NCBI RefSeq assembly: GCF_032854445.1 | Contig: NC_088301.1 | Coordinates: 3,968,001 to 4,032,000, forward strand | Source of the DNA: Liolophura sinensis | Taxonomy: Eukaryota > Mollusca > Polyplacophora > Chitonida > Chitonidae | Direction: 5' to 3' | DNA: 64,000 nucleotides | Part shown: positions 11,356 through 23,400 of the stretch, piece by piece | Layout: each line of letters starts with the position of its first letter | How positions within the stretch are numbered: the first letter of the stretch is position 1 | Program-made: the position numbers and the translations under genes | The notes under the pieces: model-generated | Seen by the model: only the letters and a program-made list of their open reading frames with translations | Database searches by the model: none | Told to the model about the DNA's origin: nothing

Positions 11356-11498
11356 AGTAAGTATAACACATGTGAACAAGTGAGAACAATTTATTTAAAA
11401 TTTTTTCCTGAGCTAGATCATTTTTGGCTTGTCTTGAAATTTGAAATAGATGAGGCATTTTCCACAGATTAAAGATATTGTTAAATCTCTCATGCAAG
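10871..11498 (-). CDS. ovoA: ovoA exon 18 (terminal, runs into minisatellite)
   Basis: Acceptor ctgttcag at 11499-11506. The first base completes a Ser codon with exon 17 (phase 2). It encodes about 45 residues including WKMPHLFQISRQAKNDL, which fits the end of OvoA methyltransferase domains (pattern F..I....MP.L...R). The frame then continues without stop through the 26-bp minisatellite to TAA/TAG/TGA at 10871-10873, adding roughly 160 repetitive residues. The exon assignment rests on the phase match and this weak similarity; the true end is uncertain. Confidence 0.6.
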
Positions 11499-14400
11499 CT
11501 GAACAGACATTAACAAATGAACATCTAACTCCTCCATTATCAGTGTTCTGCTGAACTGCAGTTGTTTTCAAGGCCGACAGAAAGTTCTGATCTGTGACCA
11601 AAAACATCTATACAAATGATGTTAATCACTTTTATCACCTGTAAGACGGCTGTTAAATTCATGGGTGAAGGAAATCTGACTGCAAGGAGTAAACCAGCAG
11701 CCTTCATCGGGTACCTGACAAACCTCCCGACTCACTGCGTACCTGACAAACTTCCTGACTAACTGGCAAAGAGACTCACTGAAAAACCTCTCGACTCACT
11801 AGCAAAGAGACTCACTGACAAACCTCCCGACTCACTGGCAAAGAGACTCACTGCTAGGAGGAGCTCAGCTGGATTAAGACTGCATGATTAAGGGTCAAGC
11901 CAGTGCTTTAAATATCTGATGTAGTTTACAGAAGTTTGCAGATAGCATAATTTACACTTTCATATACATGGGACTCTCTTAACACCAACACCTTAATTAA
12001 CCGACATCTTGTCAAAACCGACAACATTTTGTGGTCTGTTTTCTGCTCCATTTGACAGTAACGTTAACTGCCCTCAGTAAACCGACTCTTGTCTATTCTG
12101 AACACAGTGGTTTGTAGTACAAACATTTCCAGTGAGTGTTAATCTGTCTTGTCTAATCCGACGCAGCATGTGGCACGACGTCCGACATTTTTGTTCGGTC
12201 CCGAGTACATTTAATTTACAGAGAGTCTACTGTGGCTTTATTCATCAGTGATGCCAATCTGACACAGGCATTTTTAGAAACAAAGCACTCCTGACATTCT
12301 TCTGACATTTTTCTGACATACCTGTTTCCAAAAACAGCTGCAAGTGTTTCCCTGTTCCAGTTGTCCCGAGAAACAATCACAACAATTCCTGTCTTCCTCA
12401 CAATTTCCCAGAGACGCACCAGCCAAGCTTCAGGAATGACAAAAAAACAAATAACAAATAGTCTTAAATAGTCAGTGCAAAGCAATGCATACATATAAAA
12501 CAAATACATCCAAACAAATAAATAGCCAAAATTTTCATTAAAACAGCAAATATTATAATACAGTACTTCACCTGAAGTTGAGCAATTTTAAGTGACATTT
12601 TAGTTGATTCTGATTGATACTAAAAGGGCCCCTTAAGAGTCTTTGTGAAGTTTAATTTCTTATCAGGAGAACTGAAGTGTTGGCAGCAAAATCATCATTT
12701 AAAGGTCTGTTTTCTCTGAAATTGCATTTTTATTTGCCAACTCTAGGTGGCATGCAGTATATAAATATAATATTAGAACATGATGGTTGATTAAAATTTC
12801 ATAAGCAGAAGTCTGCTCATACCTTTTGGATGAAGAGTGCGATCCAAGAATGTCAACAAAACTAGGTCATGCTGACCTACTTCATTAGGCACCCATGTCC
12901 ACTGTGGAAGAGAAATCAGCACTGGTTTTTAGATATTCTTCTTTTTGATGTACTTTTATAACAATGAATGAAATAATGCATTGCTGTAGTCCTACATGGG
13001 TTCAATGGTAACTATGATCAAGTTGAAGCGTCACCATGTGAATGTATAAATTTCACAAGCTTTTGACCCTCTTGACAATGATGGATCACGGCAAATATAA
13101 TAACCATATTTATTTCGGAGGTCTGATAGGAAAGCATTGAAAAACAGGAAAATCATTAAAACATCAAGATCAGACAAAATAAAAAGGTGGATTTTAATAG
13201 AAATTTTTTTTTCTTTTGGATTTTTTTAGTGTTGGCTTGCCTGTACAGCACAAAAATGTTACCTTAAAAAAAAGAAACAGTTTTATGGAATGATCTCAAT
13301 TCATTACCTGTTTGAAGACAACATTGTTTGTCTTGAGCTGGGGTGGTAGTGTAATGGTGGCCTCCAAGTCAGTAGTGTTGTGATACGTCAGCTGCTTGTG
13401 CTCCTGTAAGGTCAGTGCAGAACTAATGAATCTCCCGGAGAAGTCCACTCCTAGCACCTACAACACCAGATGGCATAACAGTCAGGCTGGGAGAAAAACA
13501 ACAGGTGTTTCAGGTAAATTGAAAATCACACGGAAGTTACATACATCTTGAAGATTTCAAGACCATTACAGGAGTTTTTTTGGGGGTTTCTTTTAATTAT
13601 GTTTGGAGCAAAGGGCTGAGAGTGGAGACAAACAAATTTAATCATGCCTAATAAGGTGATATCAATCAAAATCTCAGTTCACTTTGCAGTGCTTGTATAC
13701 TTATAAAGTTTAAAATTCCACAAGGTATTCCAAACGATGTACATGAATAGCACAGTTGTGAACTAACCTTGTCAAAGTGCTGGTTCAGCAGGAATGAGAT
13801 TTTACCCAGGCCAGAGCCCAGGTGAAGAGCGGAAGATCGCTCAGCTTTGAACAGCTCCACAAAGAACATGGCTGCCTCAGCAACAGAGGAAGCAAAGTCA
13901 TCTCGGAACCCAAACTCCAGCTCAGTGATGCCCCATAATGCTGGCTCCTCATCAAATGTGAACTGGCTGTTGGTGGTCTTCACAAACTCAACTTCAACCT
14001 GCTTGATCAGTGGTGTCTTATTCTCTAAAAGTAGGAAAGTATGAATGCTTAATTAACTGGACTTTTATGCCATACTAAAGAATATTTCACATATATGATG
14101 TTAGCAGGCATTACGGCGGAAGGAAATGGGGAATTGTTGATTTAAACACTTTTTTATTAAAAAAATACAATTATATTTAGGCTTGGTGATGATGATGGAA
14201 ACCTTGGAGGATCAATTCAGATCCCTCAATTCACTGATCAGATGCTGCATAGTGGGTTGTGTTATTCCCTTGACTTTTTGCCTCTGTCACATGTGACTTT
14301 AGGTATGTGACACTGACAGTATTTCAATGAAATAACAACTTCATGGATTTTTAGAATGCGTTTTCTTGCATGACCAAAATATCCCCCTTAAACTTACCTG

Positions 14401-17400
14401 TGACTCCAAGCCCTGGAATGAAGACCGTTGGACTGACCAATCGGACAGGCAGTGTGGGTTTCTGGCTGTCAGTAGACACACTGCAGACCACACGGAAACC
14501 GCAATGTTGAAAGAAGTGTCGTCTGAATGAGTAGCGAGCGAAGCGTGAGGCCTCATCCCCAGTGGAAATCCACGAGCCACCCTGTGCAGGAGAAACATTT
14601 ATTATCACGGTTCATTTTCATAAACTCTCAAAAATTATTTTCTTTGACGAACATCATGCTCTCATATGCCTATATAACGAAGTAGGAAATGTCATTTCTG
14701 CTAAAAGTTACAAGACAGACACAGGATTCCTCAAGTTCCATGGAAATAGCTTGTGACATATCCAACCTACTAATTCTTTACCTTCACTGGAAGTGACACT
14801 TCCAACACGTATTTTATATACTATACATAAACAGTGATAAATTAGTAAACAATGCTGTGGTCGAGGCTGGCCGGCAATCTTGCATGTTCAGAAGTATATT
14901 AGACAATTCCAGTCATCAGCTCATGCCACAAAGCAGTTACTGACAGTGCTAATGATGAAGTCACAATCGAAGGGAGAAAACAAAGTCATGTGGATCAAGG
15001 GGGATAGCTCATGACAAAATAGCTCCCTCTTGCACTTCTTCTGCAACAATACTGATGAAATACTGACAATTTTGTGTGAAGCCCGAATGTCAGTAGTAAT
15101 GTAAGCACAGATGGTTTTACCAGGACTGAACTTTACCCGGGTTCCTCTTCCCAAAAAACCCCACCACTGTCTTGGAGTCATTCATTTGAGTACACAAGAC
15201 AGAATAACTATAAAGTAACTACTTAGCATCTAAGAGAGTTTTGGGACTCTAAGTTCAAGTATTTACCAGGATCATGTTGTGTCTGCCATCAAAACAGGGT
15301 GAAGAGAAGTCATCGTACAGCCAGTGACTCTGGTATCCAGGCAGGCCATTGAAGTGATCCTCAGTCCACTCCCAGACATTACCAAACACGTCGTAGAACC
15401 CAGCGCTCGTGGGGCTGTACAGATTCACAGGCTAGATGGACAAAAGACGCACACAACACTCTGTTTGAATTGTGATCTTTATGGATTAAGGGTGCTGTTT
15501 TATCTGAACTTGATCAACAATAACCTATTAAGTATGATCAGGTGATGTCACAAGCTCCATTACAGGATATATGATGAGCATTAATAACAGTTTAATTATA
15601 TATTAAATTTTAAAAATACAGAACTCATATCCTTTCCTAAACTTTTTCCTTTTGAAAGGTTTTCAAACACACGCTGAAGTGAAATCAAGCACATTTTGTA
15701 TAAGGAAAGTTCACTTAAATTAAACACATTTTGTATGAGGAAAGGTCACATAAATTAAACGCACTTTGTATGCGGAAAGGTCACTTAAATTAAGCACGAA
15801 TGATTACCTGAATCCTGGCCAAACATCACCAGTAAGATATTACTTTGGATGCAATTTGAAAACATAATTTGTAAGACTTTCAACACTTCAAATGCATTGT
15901 TTATATGATAGACTACGTATGAATTCTATAGAAATTATAGGTTCACCTGTCCAGAGCAGATAACACATTTGTAATATTTCAAATCATGCACTATGTTGGT
16001 CTTCAAATTTGTATAGGATTTTGGGTAGGTCACTATTCCCAGGAGATCAGAAATTTTAAAATTAAACTGAAAAATATTTTATTGCTTCTTACTATTTCAA
16101 TGAACCTGTTGTTAAGGTCATAATCCAGTTATCCTGTAATGGAGAGGATGTGTGACTAACGGACAGGTTTGTGACTAACAGAGAGGATGTGTGACTAACA
16201 GAGAGGATGTGTGACTAACCGTAGAGGATGTGTGACTAACAGAGAGGATGTGTGACTAACAGAGAGGAGGTGTGACTAACAGAGAGGAGGTGTGACTAAC
16301 CGTAGAGGATCCGTACTGTAGATTGATGTTAGCCTCAATTTTGTCTGAGTAGATGATGTCACTAGACACCCCATCTATCACCAGTTTCTGAAAAAAACCC
16401 CAAACAAACAAGAACTGTAAATTTACCATGATCAAGATTTTGTTAAAACATTTAAGGTGATGAATGATAAATGACTGATGGTTAAGCCTCCTAACTAATG
16501 CTAGTCTAAATGAGGTGTCCAAAGACAGTAATTTGTAATGTGAATTTCTCTCCCTAATGTCCATTTCTTCAAAATGACAGGACATATGAACATGTGTTTA
16601 TCTTGTAAATCTCGCTCTGAGGCGTGAGTTTGCCTTCATGTATTTGAAACAGCGTAATCACCTTTCAGTTTCATAACAGGTTTAAAATTCTATTAAAAGC
16701 TTTTAATGGGACTGTTTAAGGTGGCTGGCTAGACATCATTCCACTCACACGTCTTCAGTAAAAAGGTTATCACATACATATTAGGGCATACAAGTAGGTT
16801 AAGTATGCACTGGCTTCATGAGACACACTACTGTGGTATGAAGAGCATGATGATTGGCCTCATGAGACATACCACTGTGGTATGAAGAGTATGATGATTG
16901 GCCTCATGAGACACACTACTGTGGTATGAAGAGCATGATGATTGGCCTCATGAGACATACCGCTGTGGTATGAAGAGTATGATGACTGGCCTCATGTGAC
17001 ATACCACTGTGGTATGAAGAGCACGAAGATTGGCCTCATGAGAACACTGCTGTGGTATGAAGAGCATGATGATTGGCCTCATGTGACACACCACTGTGGT
17101 ATGAAGAGCATGATGATTGGCCTCATGAGACATACCACTGTGGTATGAAGAGTATGATGATTGGCCTCATGTGACATACCACTGTGGTATGAAGAGCACG
17201 ATGATTAGCCTCATGTGACACACCACTGTGGTATGAAGAGTATGATGATTGGCCTCATGTGACATACCACTGTGGTATGAAGAGCATGATGATTGGCCTC
17301 ATGAGACATACCACTGTGGTATGAAGAGTATGATGACTGGCCTCATGTAACATACCACTGTGGTATGAAGAGCATGATGATTGGCCTCATGAGACACACC

Positions 17401-20400
17401 ACTGTGGTATGAAGAGTATGATGACTGGCCTCATGAGACATACCACTGTGGTATGAAGAGCACGAAGATTGGCCTCATGAGACACACCACTGTGGTATGA
17501 AGAGTATGATGACTGGCCTCATGTGACACACTGCTGTGGTATAAAGAGCATGATGATTGGCATCATGTGACACACCACTGTGGTATGAAGAGTATGATGA
17601 TTGACCTCATGTGACATACCACTGTGGTATGAAGAGCATAATGATTGGCCTCATGAGACATACCACTGTGGTATGAAGAGCACGATGATTAGCCTCATGA
17701 GACACACCGCTGTGGTATGAAGAGCATGATGATTGGCCTCATGTGACATACTGCTGTGGTATAAAGAGCATGATGATTGGCGTCATGTGACACACCACTG
17801 TGGTATGAAGAGTATGACGATTGGCCTCATGTGACATACCACTGTGGTATGAAGAGCACGATGATTAGCCTCATGTGACACACCACTGTGGTATGAAGAG
17901 CACGATGATTAGCCTCATGAGACACACCACTGTGGTATGAAGAGTATGATGACTGGCCTCATGTGACACACCGCTGTGGTATAAAGAGCATGATGATTGG
18001 CGTCATGTGACACACCACTGTGGTATGAAGAGTATGATGATTGGCCTCATGAGAACACCACTGTGGTATGAAGAGCATGATGATTGACCTCATGTGGCAC
18101 ACTGCTGTGGTATGAAGAGTATGATGATTGACCTCATGTGACATAACGCTGTGGTATGAAGGGTATGATGATTGGCCTCATGTGACATACCACTGTGGTA
18201 TGAAGAGTATGATGATTGACCTCATGTGACACACCACTGTGGTATGAAGAGTATGATGATTGGCCTCATGAGAACACCACTGTGGTATGAAGAGCATGAT
18301 GATTGACCTCATGAGACACACTGCTGTGGTATGAAGAGTATGATGATTGACCTCATGAGACATACCACTGTGGTATGAAGAGTATGATGATTGGCCTCAT
18401 GTGGTATGAAGAGTATGATGACTGACCTCATGTGACATGATGATGAGGTCTTCCCGAGGAGCACATACCTGAGTCCCCCTCATCAGCTGATGCTCCGCCT
18501 CTGCGGGCAGACGGAACCCCGGGCCCCTCCAGGCACAGTACGCCCGAGCCTCATGGTAGTTGACTGTCACTGGCCAGTCCAGGGGCATCTCTATCTCATC
18601 AAACATCAGACGATACCTGTGGATAGGAAAGAGACACATTTTGCTTGATTTTCACAAATTATTCATTTACAGGGCTGCTGAACAATTTGTTGTGAAGTTT
18701 GATTATTAAAGTTAATAATAAGCTGACTTGTTGGCATCAAAAGTATCATTTTAAGGACATTACGTGCTTCTGAAAGTGCATTTTTACAGGCCAAACTTCA
18801 GGTGAAATGCAGTAACTCAGTGGTTATGATCATATTCTGGTGTGTATTGATATTATCAGGTGGAGGAAATTCCAAAATCTGACATGTTCAGAAGGCAAAC
18901 GTGACCAGAAGGTGCATTCTAAAATAGAAATGTACCTACTGCCTCCGTTGATTTATTTATTTACTTGATTGGTGTTTTACGCCATACTCAAGAATAATTC
19001 ACTTATACGACGGCAGCCAGCATTATGGCGGGAGGAAACCGGGCAGAGCCCAGGGGGGAAACCCACGACCATTCACAGGTTGCTGTCAAACCTTCCCACG
19101 TACGGCTGGAGAGGAAGCCAGTATAAGGCCTTTGTTGAGATTTCGTCTTTATATACTTGAGCGTCATGCTTTTTACAACAGTGACGTTGAATGCAAAGCT
19201 CATGCATTACGTCATCTGATCTGAGATGACTACTTTGATGACGAATGTACCGAACTTTTGAGCAGTGCACTATTTACAGGCGTCCATGGGTATTATTATC
19301 ATCTCCGTTCATGCTCAAGCTGAATCATAGCCATTTAAATTCTTTTACACACTTAGCACTTGATTTTGCATAACAAAATTCAGAGGGGATATAACAACAG
19401 TTACAGTGAGTTCTCAGTACAGAAGGATCAGGTAGAAAGGTGCGTGATCTTGAATGCAGAAGGTGATATTTAGTCTTCAGCAATTTTGATGTTTGGTGTT
19501 TATTGCCATTAGAGTGAATGTGGTTATCAAGCGGTAAAAAAAAACCCATTACTGTAACAATGAATTTGAATTGAACTTTATGGAGTGTGTCATGGTGATA
19601 TATTTATATGATCAGCAGGTACACTGGCTTTTACAAGTTTCTTCATGATGTGACTCGAGAGTGGCCATTTGGAGTGGTCAGTTCCTCAGATGAAAATCCC
19701 ATACACATACCTGTAGGTGGTGGAGCTGTGACCGTTGTCCACTTCTGTCTGAGGGCAGATGGTGCTGGTTTTTGCCTGGCAGTGAGAGTACTTTACCAAC
19801 ACCCCACCACAACCACTCTTACAGCCTGCAAGTAAAACACCGCAGAGTCTTTAATTGACAAATTCGTCTAGGCACAGGAAGCTGTTGATCGGTATGAATA
19901 TTTTATACATTTGATATTTAATATTTAATATATTACTCGAGAAGTTTGTGCTGATACAACAATTTTCAGGTTTATTTGTACCACTACCATTCATCAGGTT
20001 CTAGACCTCACTAAAAATAATAACTGAACTGGAACTGAATCATTAAGTCAAGTCTAAATATTACAAAACTGTTCTCGAAAAGTGAACAGATGATCTGGAT
20101 AGTCTTTCTGCTCTCTGCCTTGCTTTTTATACTTCTGCTTAAAGATTATTAGTGATATTTCAACATTACCATGGAAAAAAAATTCTCCATTTATTTGATA
20201 AAATTGAGAAATATCTTATTCTAGGAGCTTCTTTAGTTGATTCGTATATGCATTCCTAAAACTCTACTATTTCTCCAGAATAATCAATTTGGACCAATCA
20301 AACCCACAGCAGTGCACTCCATTAATGCTTTGTTGAAAACTAACAGTAAAATGAACACTTATGCTATCAGGTGTCACAATATTATAGTTGATGAGAGTAG

Positions 20401-23400
20401 CAGTATTTAACTAGGAAGTAAGAAATCTTACCTTTATCACACGTCCAGAAAATCGGATGACTGGCATCTTTGTAGACACGCCACGCCCAGCCTTCCTCTG
20501 ACCACAGCTGGTTGTCTTGGTAACCACCAGCTTTGACAAATTCCAGAAACTCACGGTTGGTAATCAGATACTGACTGGCATCAAATTCAGGAACACTGTG
20601 CAGAAAGATAGCCAATTTTATCTGCATAATCAAATGACAAAGTTGCATGGCATGAACTGCATTCAAAACTGGCTTTCATATGTGAAAATTTCAGAGAACA
20701 AAACTGATCCTAAGCTTTGCGCAACTTTGATTTTCATTTTATTACATTAAATAAGGCACAATATAAAAAATATTATTTAAATTGAATTTAAAATTTAAAT
20801 GTTTTCTTCATAATGATTTTTTTTTCAATCCCCATGGCACACCATGACATATCTGTACTACTGCCCACATGTCACACTTCCTTAAAATGCCTAATCTTTC
20901 ACTGGCCCCGATAGCACAGTTGGTAGAGCTTTGGGAGTGGTAGATCCAGGGTCAATCCTAAGACCTTAAAAGAGGAAGCTGTAACTTCCTCGCTTGGCGT
21001 TCAGAATGAAGGTGATAGTGCAACGACTGGTTGACCCGTATCAGTATAATGGCTCGGGCGGGGCGGCTTACTTGCCTTCGGTAAGGCGTCTCATTGAAGC
21101 AGCACTAGATAAGAGCGGCAGAAATCCGTCCTGCAACAAGGAGGCACATTACATTCACTCTAAGGATTCCTTCGTCGTCATATGACTGAAAAATTGTTAA
21201 ATACGACGTTAAACTTCAAGCACTCACTCACTCACCTAATTAATCTTTCATCTTCCAATGGTTAATGGTCACACATTCAAACCCAAACATGATTGTTATG
21301 AGTAGTTTTAGAATGTTTGCTTGTGAATTGTGCCTGATATAAAGATTGAGGAGTCACAAGTTACTTACCTGCAGGACACTTCTCCATATTCATTGTCCCA
21401 GCCATAGGACGGGAAATCTCGAGGTTTCCCAAATGTCACATCCTGTTTCTCAACACGGACCAGTTTGTTCTCTCCAGCACCCTGACCTGGTTAAGTATCA
21501 CGACTGACAGTTACAGAGATGTCGCCGACTGTCAATCTAATAAAATTCTGACTTAACTGTCGATAAGGTAGATCTGAAACCCCACCTATTTTAGGCTCAT
21601 CCAATGGCCTTTCTTTGTTTGGAGACGTCAGACCTTAGCACCAATCAGAATCCCCATTTCAATACACAAATTTGAAACAAGAACTTGATTGGCCAAACAC
21701 TGGATGAGTTGAGAGCAGGTGTTGTATTTCCAAACTTTTAAGTCAGGTAGTATATGGAGCAACTACTGGACATAACTTCAAACATCAGTTGGGATTTTCT
21801 CAACTGTGCAAATGATTGCTGGCATGATTTACAACAATTTTATCATTTCTGGATAGGGATTCTAGAGAACAGAGACCATGGAAGGCATTTACAGAATATC
21901 AGATGGATAAACTGCAACAATGTCATGACTACACAAACAACACTATGACAAGAAAGTCACAAAATTTAATCCCAAATTAAACAATATCTATGCAATGCTG
22001 AAAATTACTTTACTTGGCAATTCCTGCAAATTACCTAAATTATTTATCCACCTTGTTATCCTTGTTTGTTTCTTTTTAGAGAAAAAGTTTCATTCAGAAG
22101 TAGGGCACACGTGCTCACCACTGATGTTTTTTATCAACACAGTTTCTTAAACATAAACGATAAACTCTGATAAAAAAAAGCTAAATCTTGATATGCACAC
22201 TGTACATTTCCCATTTTGGCATAGATTGTGTCAAGGTCACCATATGTGACCGTGTCGTGCTGAGAGTCCTACATGTATCTTAATCAGGGTAGCCTACCTA
22301 GAATAAAGATATTGGCCAGATTTTCTAAGAAGTATTAAGACAAATAAAGAATGCTTGTTTCTTGTGCTTGAAAGATAAATCGTGATCTAACTAGGAATGC
22401 TCGTGGACCACGCATTTTATCTCCAATATAACCACTTGATGTGCTAGCCATACCAACAACCAACCATTCAGTTATCTCCCGTCGATTTGCTGGCTTGACA
22501 CAAAACCTTGCATAAGGTATAGCTCATACCCACAAAATATCTCCTCCTAACTCACCATGTTTGCTTGGGCCATATACCCATCCATCGGGCCTGGTAACCA
22601 TGGTAACAGGAAGCTGACGAATCAAAACCGAGGAAGTTTCCACATGAATTCTTTCATGTTCCATACCCATAAAAAGTGCCCACTGTAACAAAAAAAGCCT
22701 ATTGGAGAACATGTGTTCAATTTATGTCTGCATTCGGGGTTATCCTCTGAAAATACATTAACATATACGACAATAACACTGATATGAATGAAGAATACAG
22801 GCTCTCACCATTGGTGTATCCATGGTAACCGGCAGATCTAGAGGGATGGTGTCAATGATGGCCAGGATCAGGTTTCGCACCTGCCGACGGTAATCTACCA
22901 CCTCGTCCAAATTCGGCCATTTGTAACTTCCACCCATGCGATAATTTTCCTGAAAGTTTCAACACAAATTTGTTTTACTGGTGAGGTACCACAACAATTT
23001 TTGTACAGAATTCAAGTATTATTCTTTCATACCTGTGTATTTCTAGAGAAACGAGAGAGAAAAAAATCACAAAATTTAATCTTTTCAGTTGAATTTACAT
23101 TAATGCAGTTAGGCAGACTTACCACTTAAAAATATTTTCCGCATTTCTGCATTGTGATAGACTCAATGATGTTTTTTAAATGGCTGAATGTACTATGTAC
23201 CCATGACTGATGTCATTGGGTTACTTACAGTGTCATCCCAGGACATCTCATCAACCCCAGTCTCAAACATGGTCTCAAACTCCAGATTGACACGCTCCTG
23301 GAACAATAGAATTGGGAGGACATAAGAACACTTCAGGATGCATAGTTTAACCAACAAGATGTACACCTTTAAACGTAACCCATTTCTTTAATATAGTATA

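Noticed and set aside
12216-12427. ovoA ending at the stop 12216-12218 without further splicing
   Set aside because: The extra 35 residues do not look like the family's end, and a near-consensus donor (AACAG|GTATGT) with a phase-matching acceptor at 11499 gives a better C-terminus. It remains the main alternative.
20902-20975. A true tRNA gene
   Set aside because: A- and B-box-like words are present but the cloverleaf is not, and the sequence continues as a SINE body with a target-site duplication.
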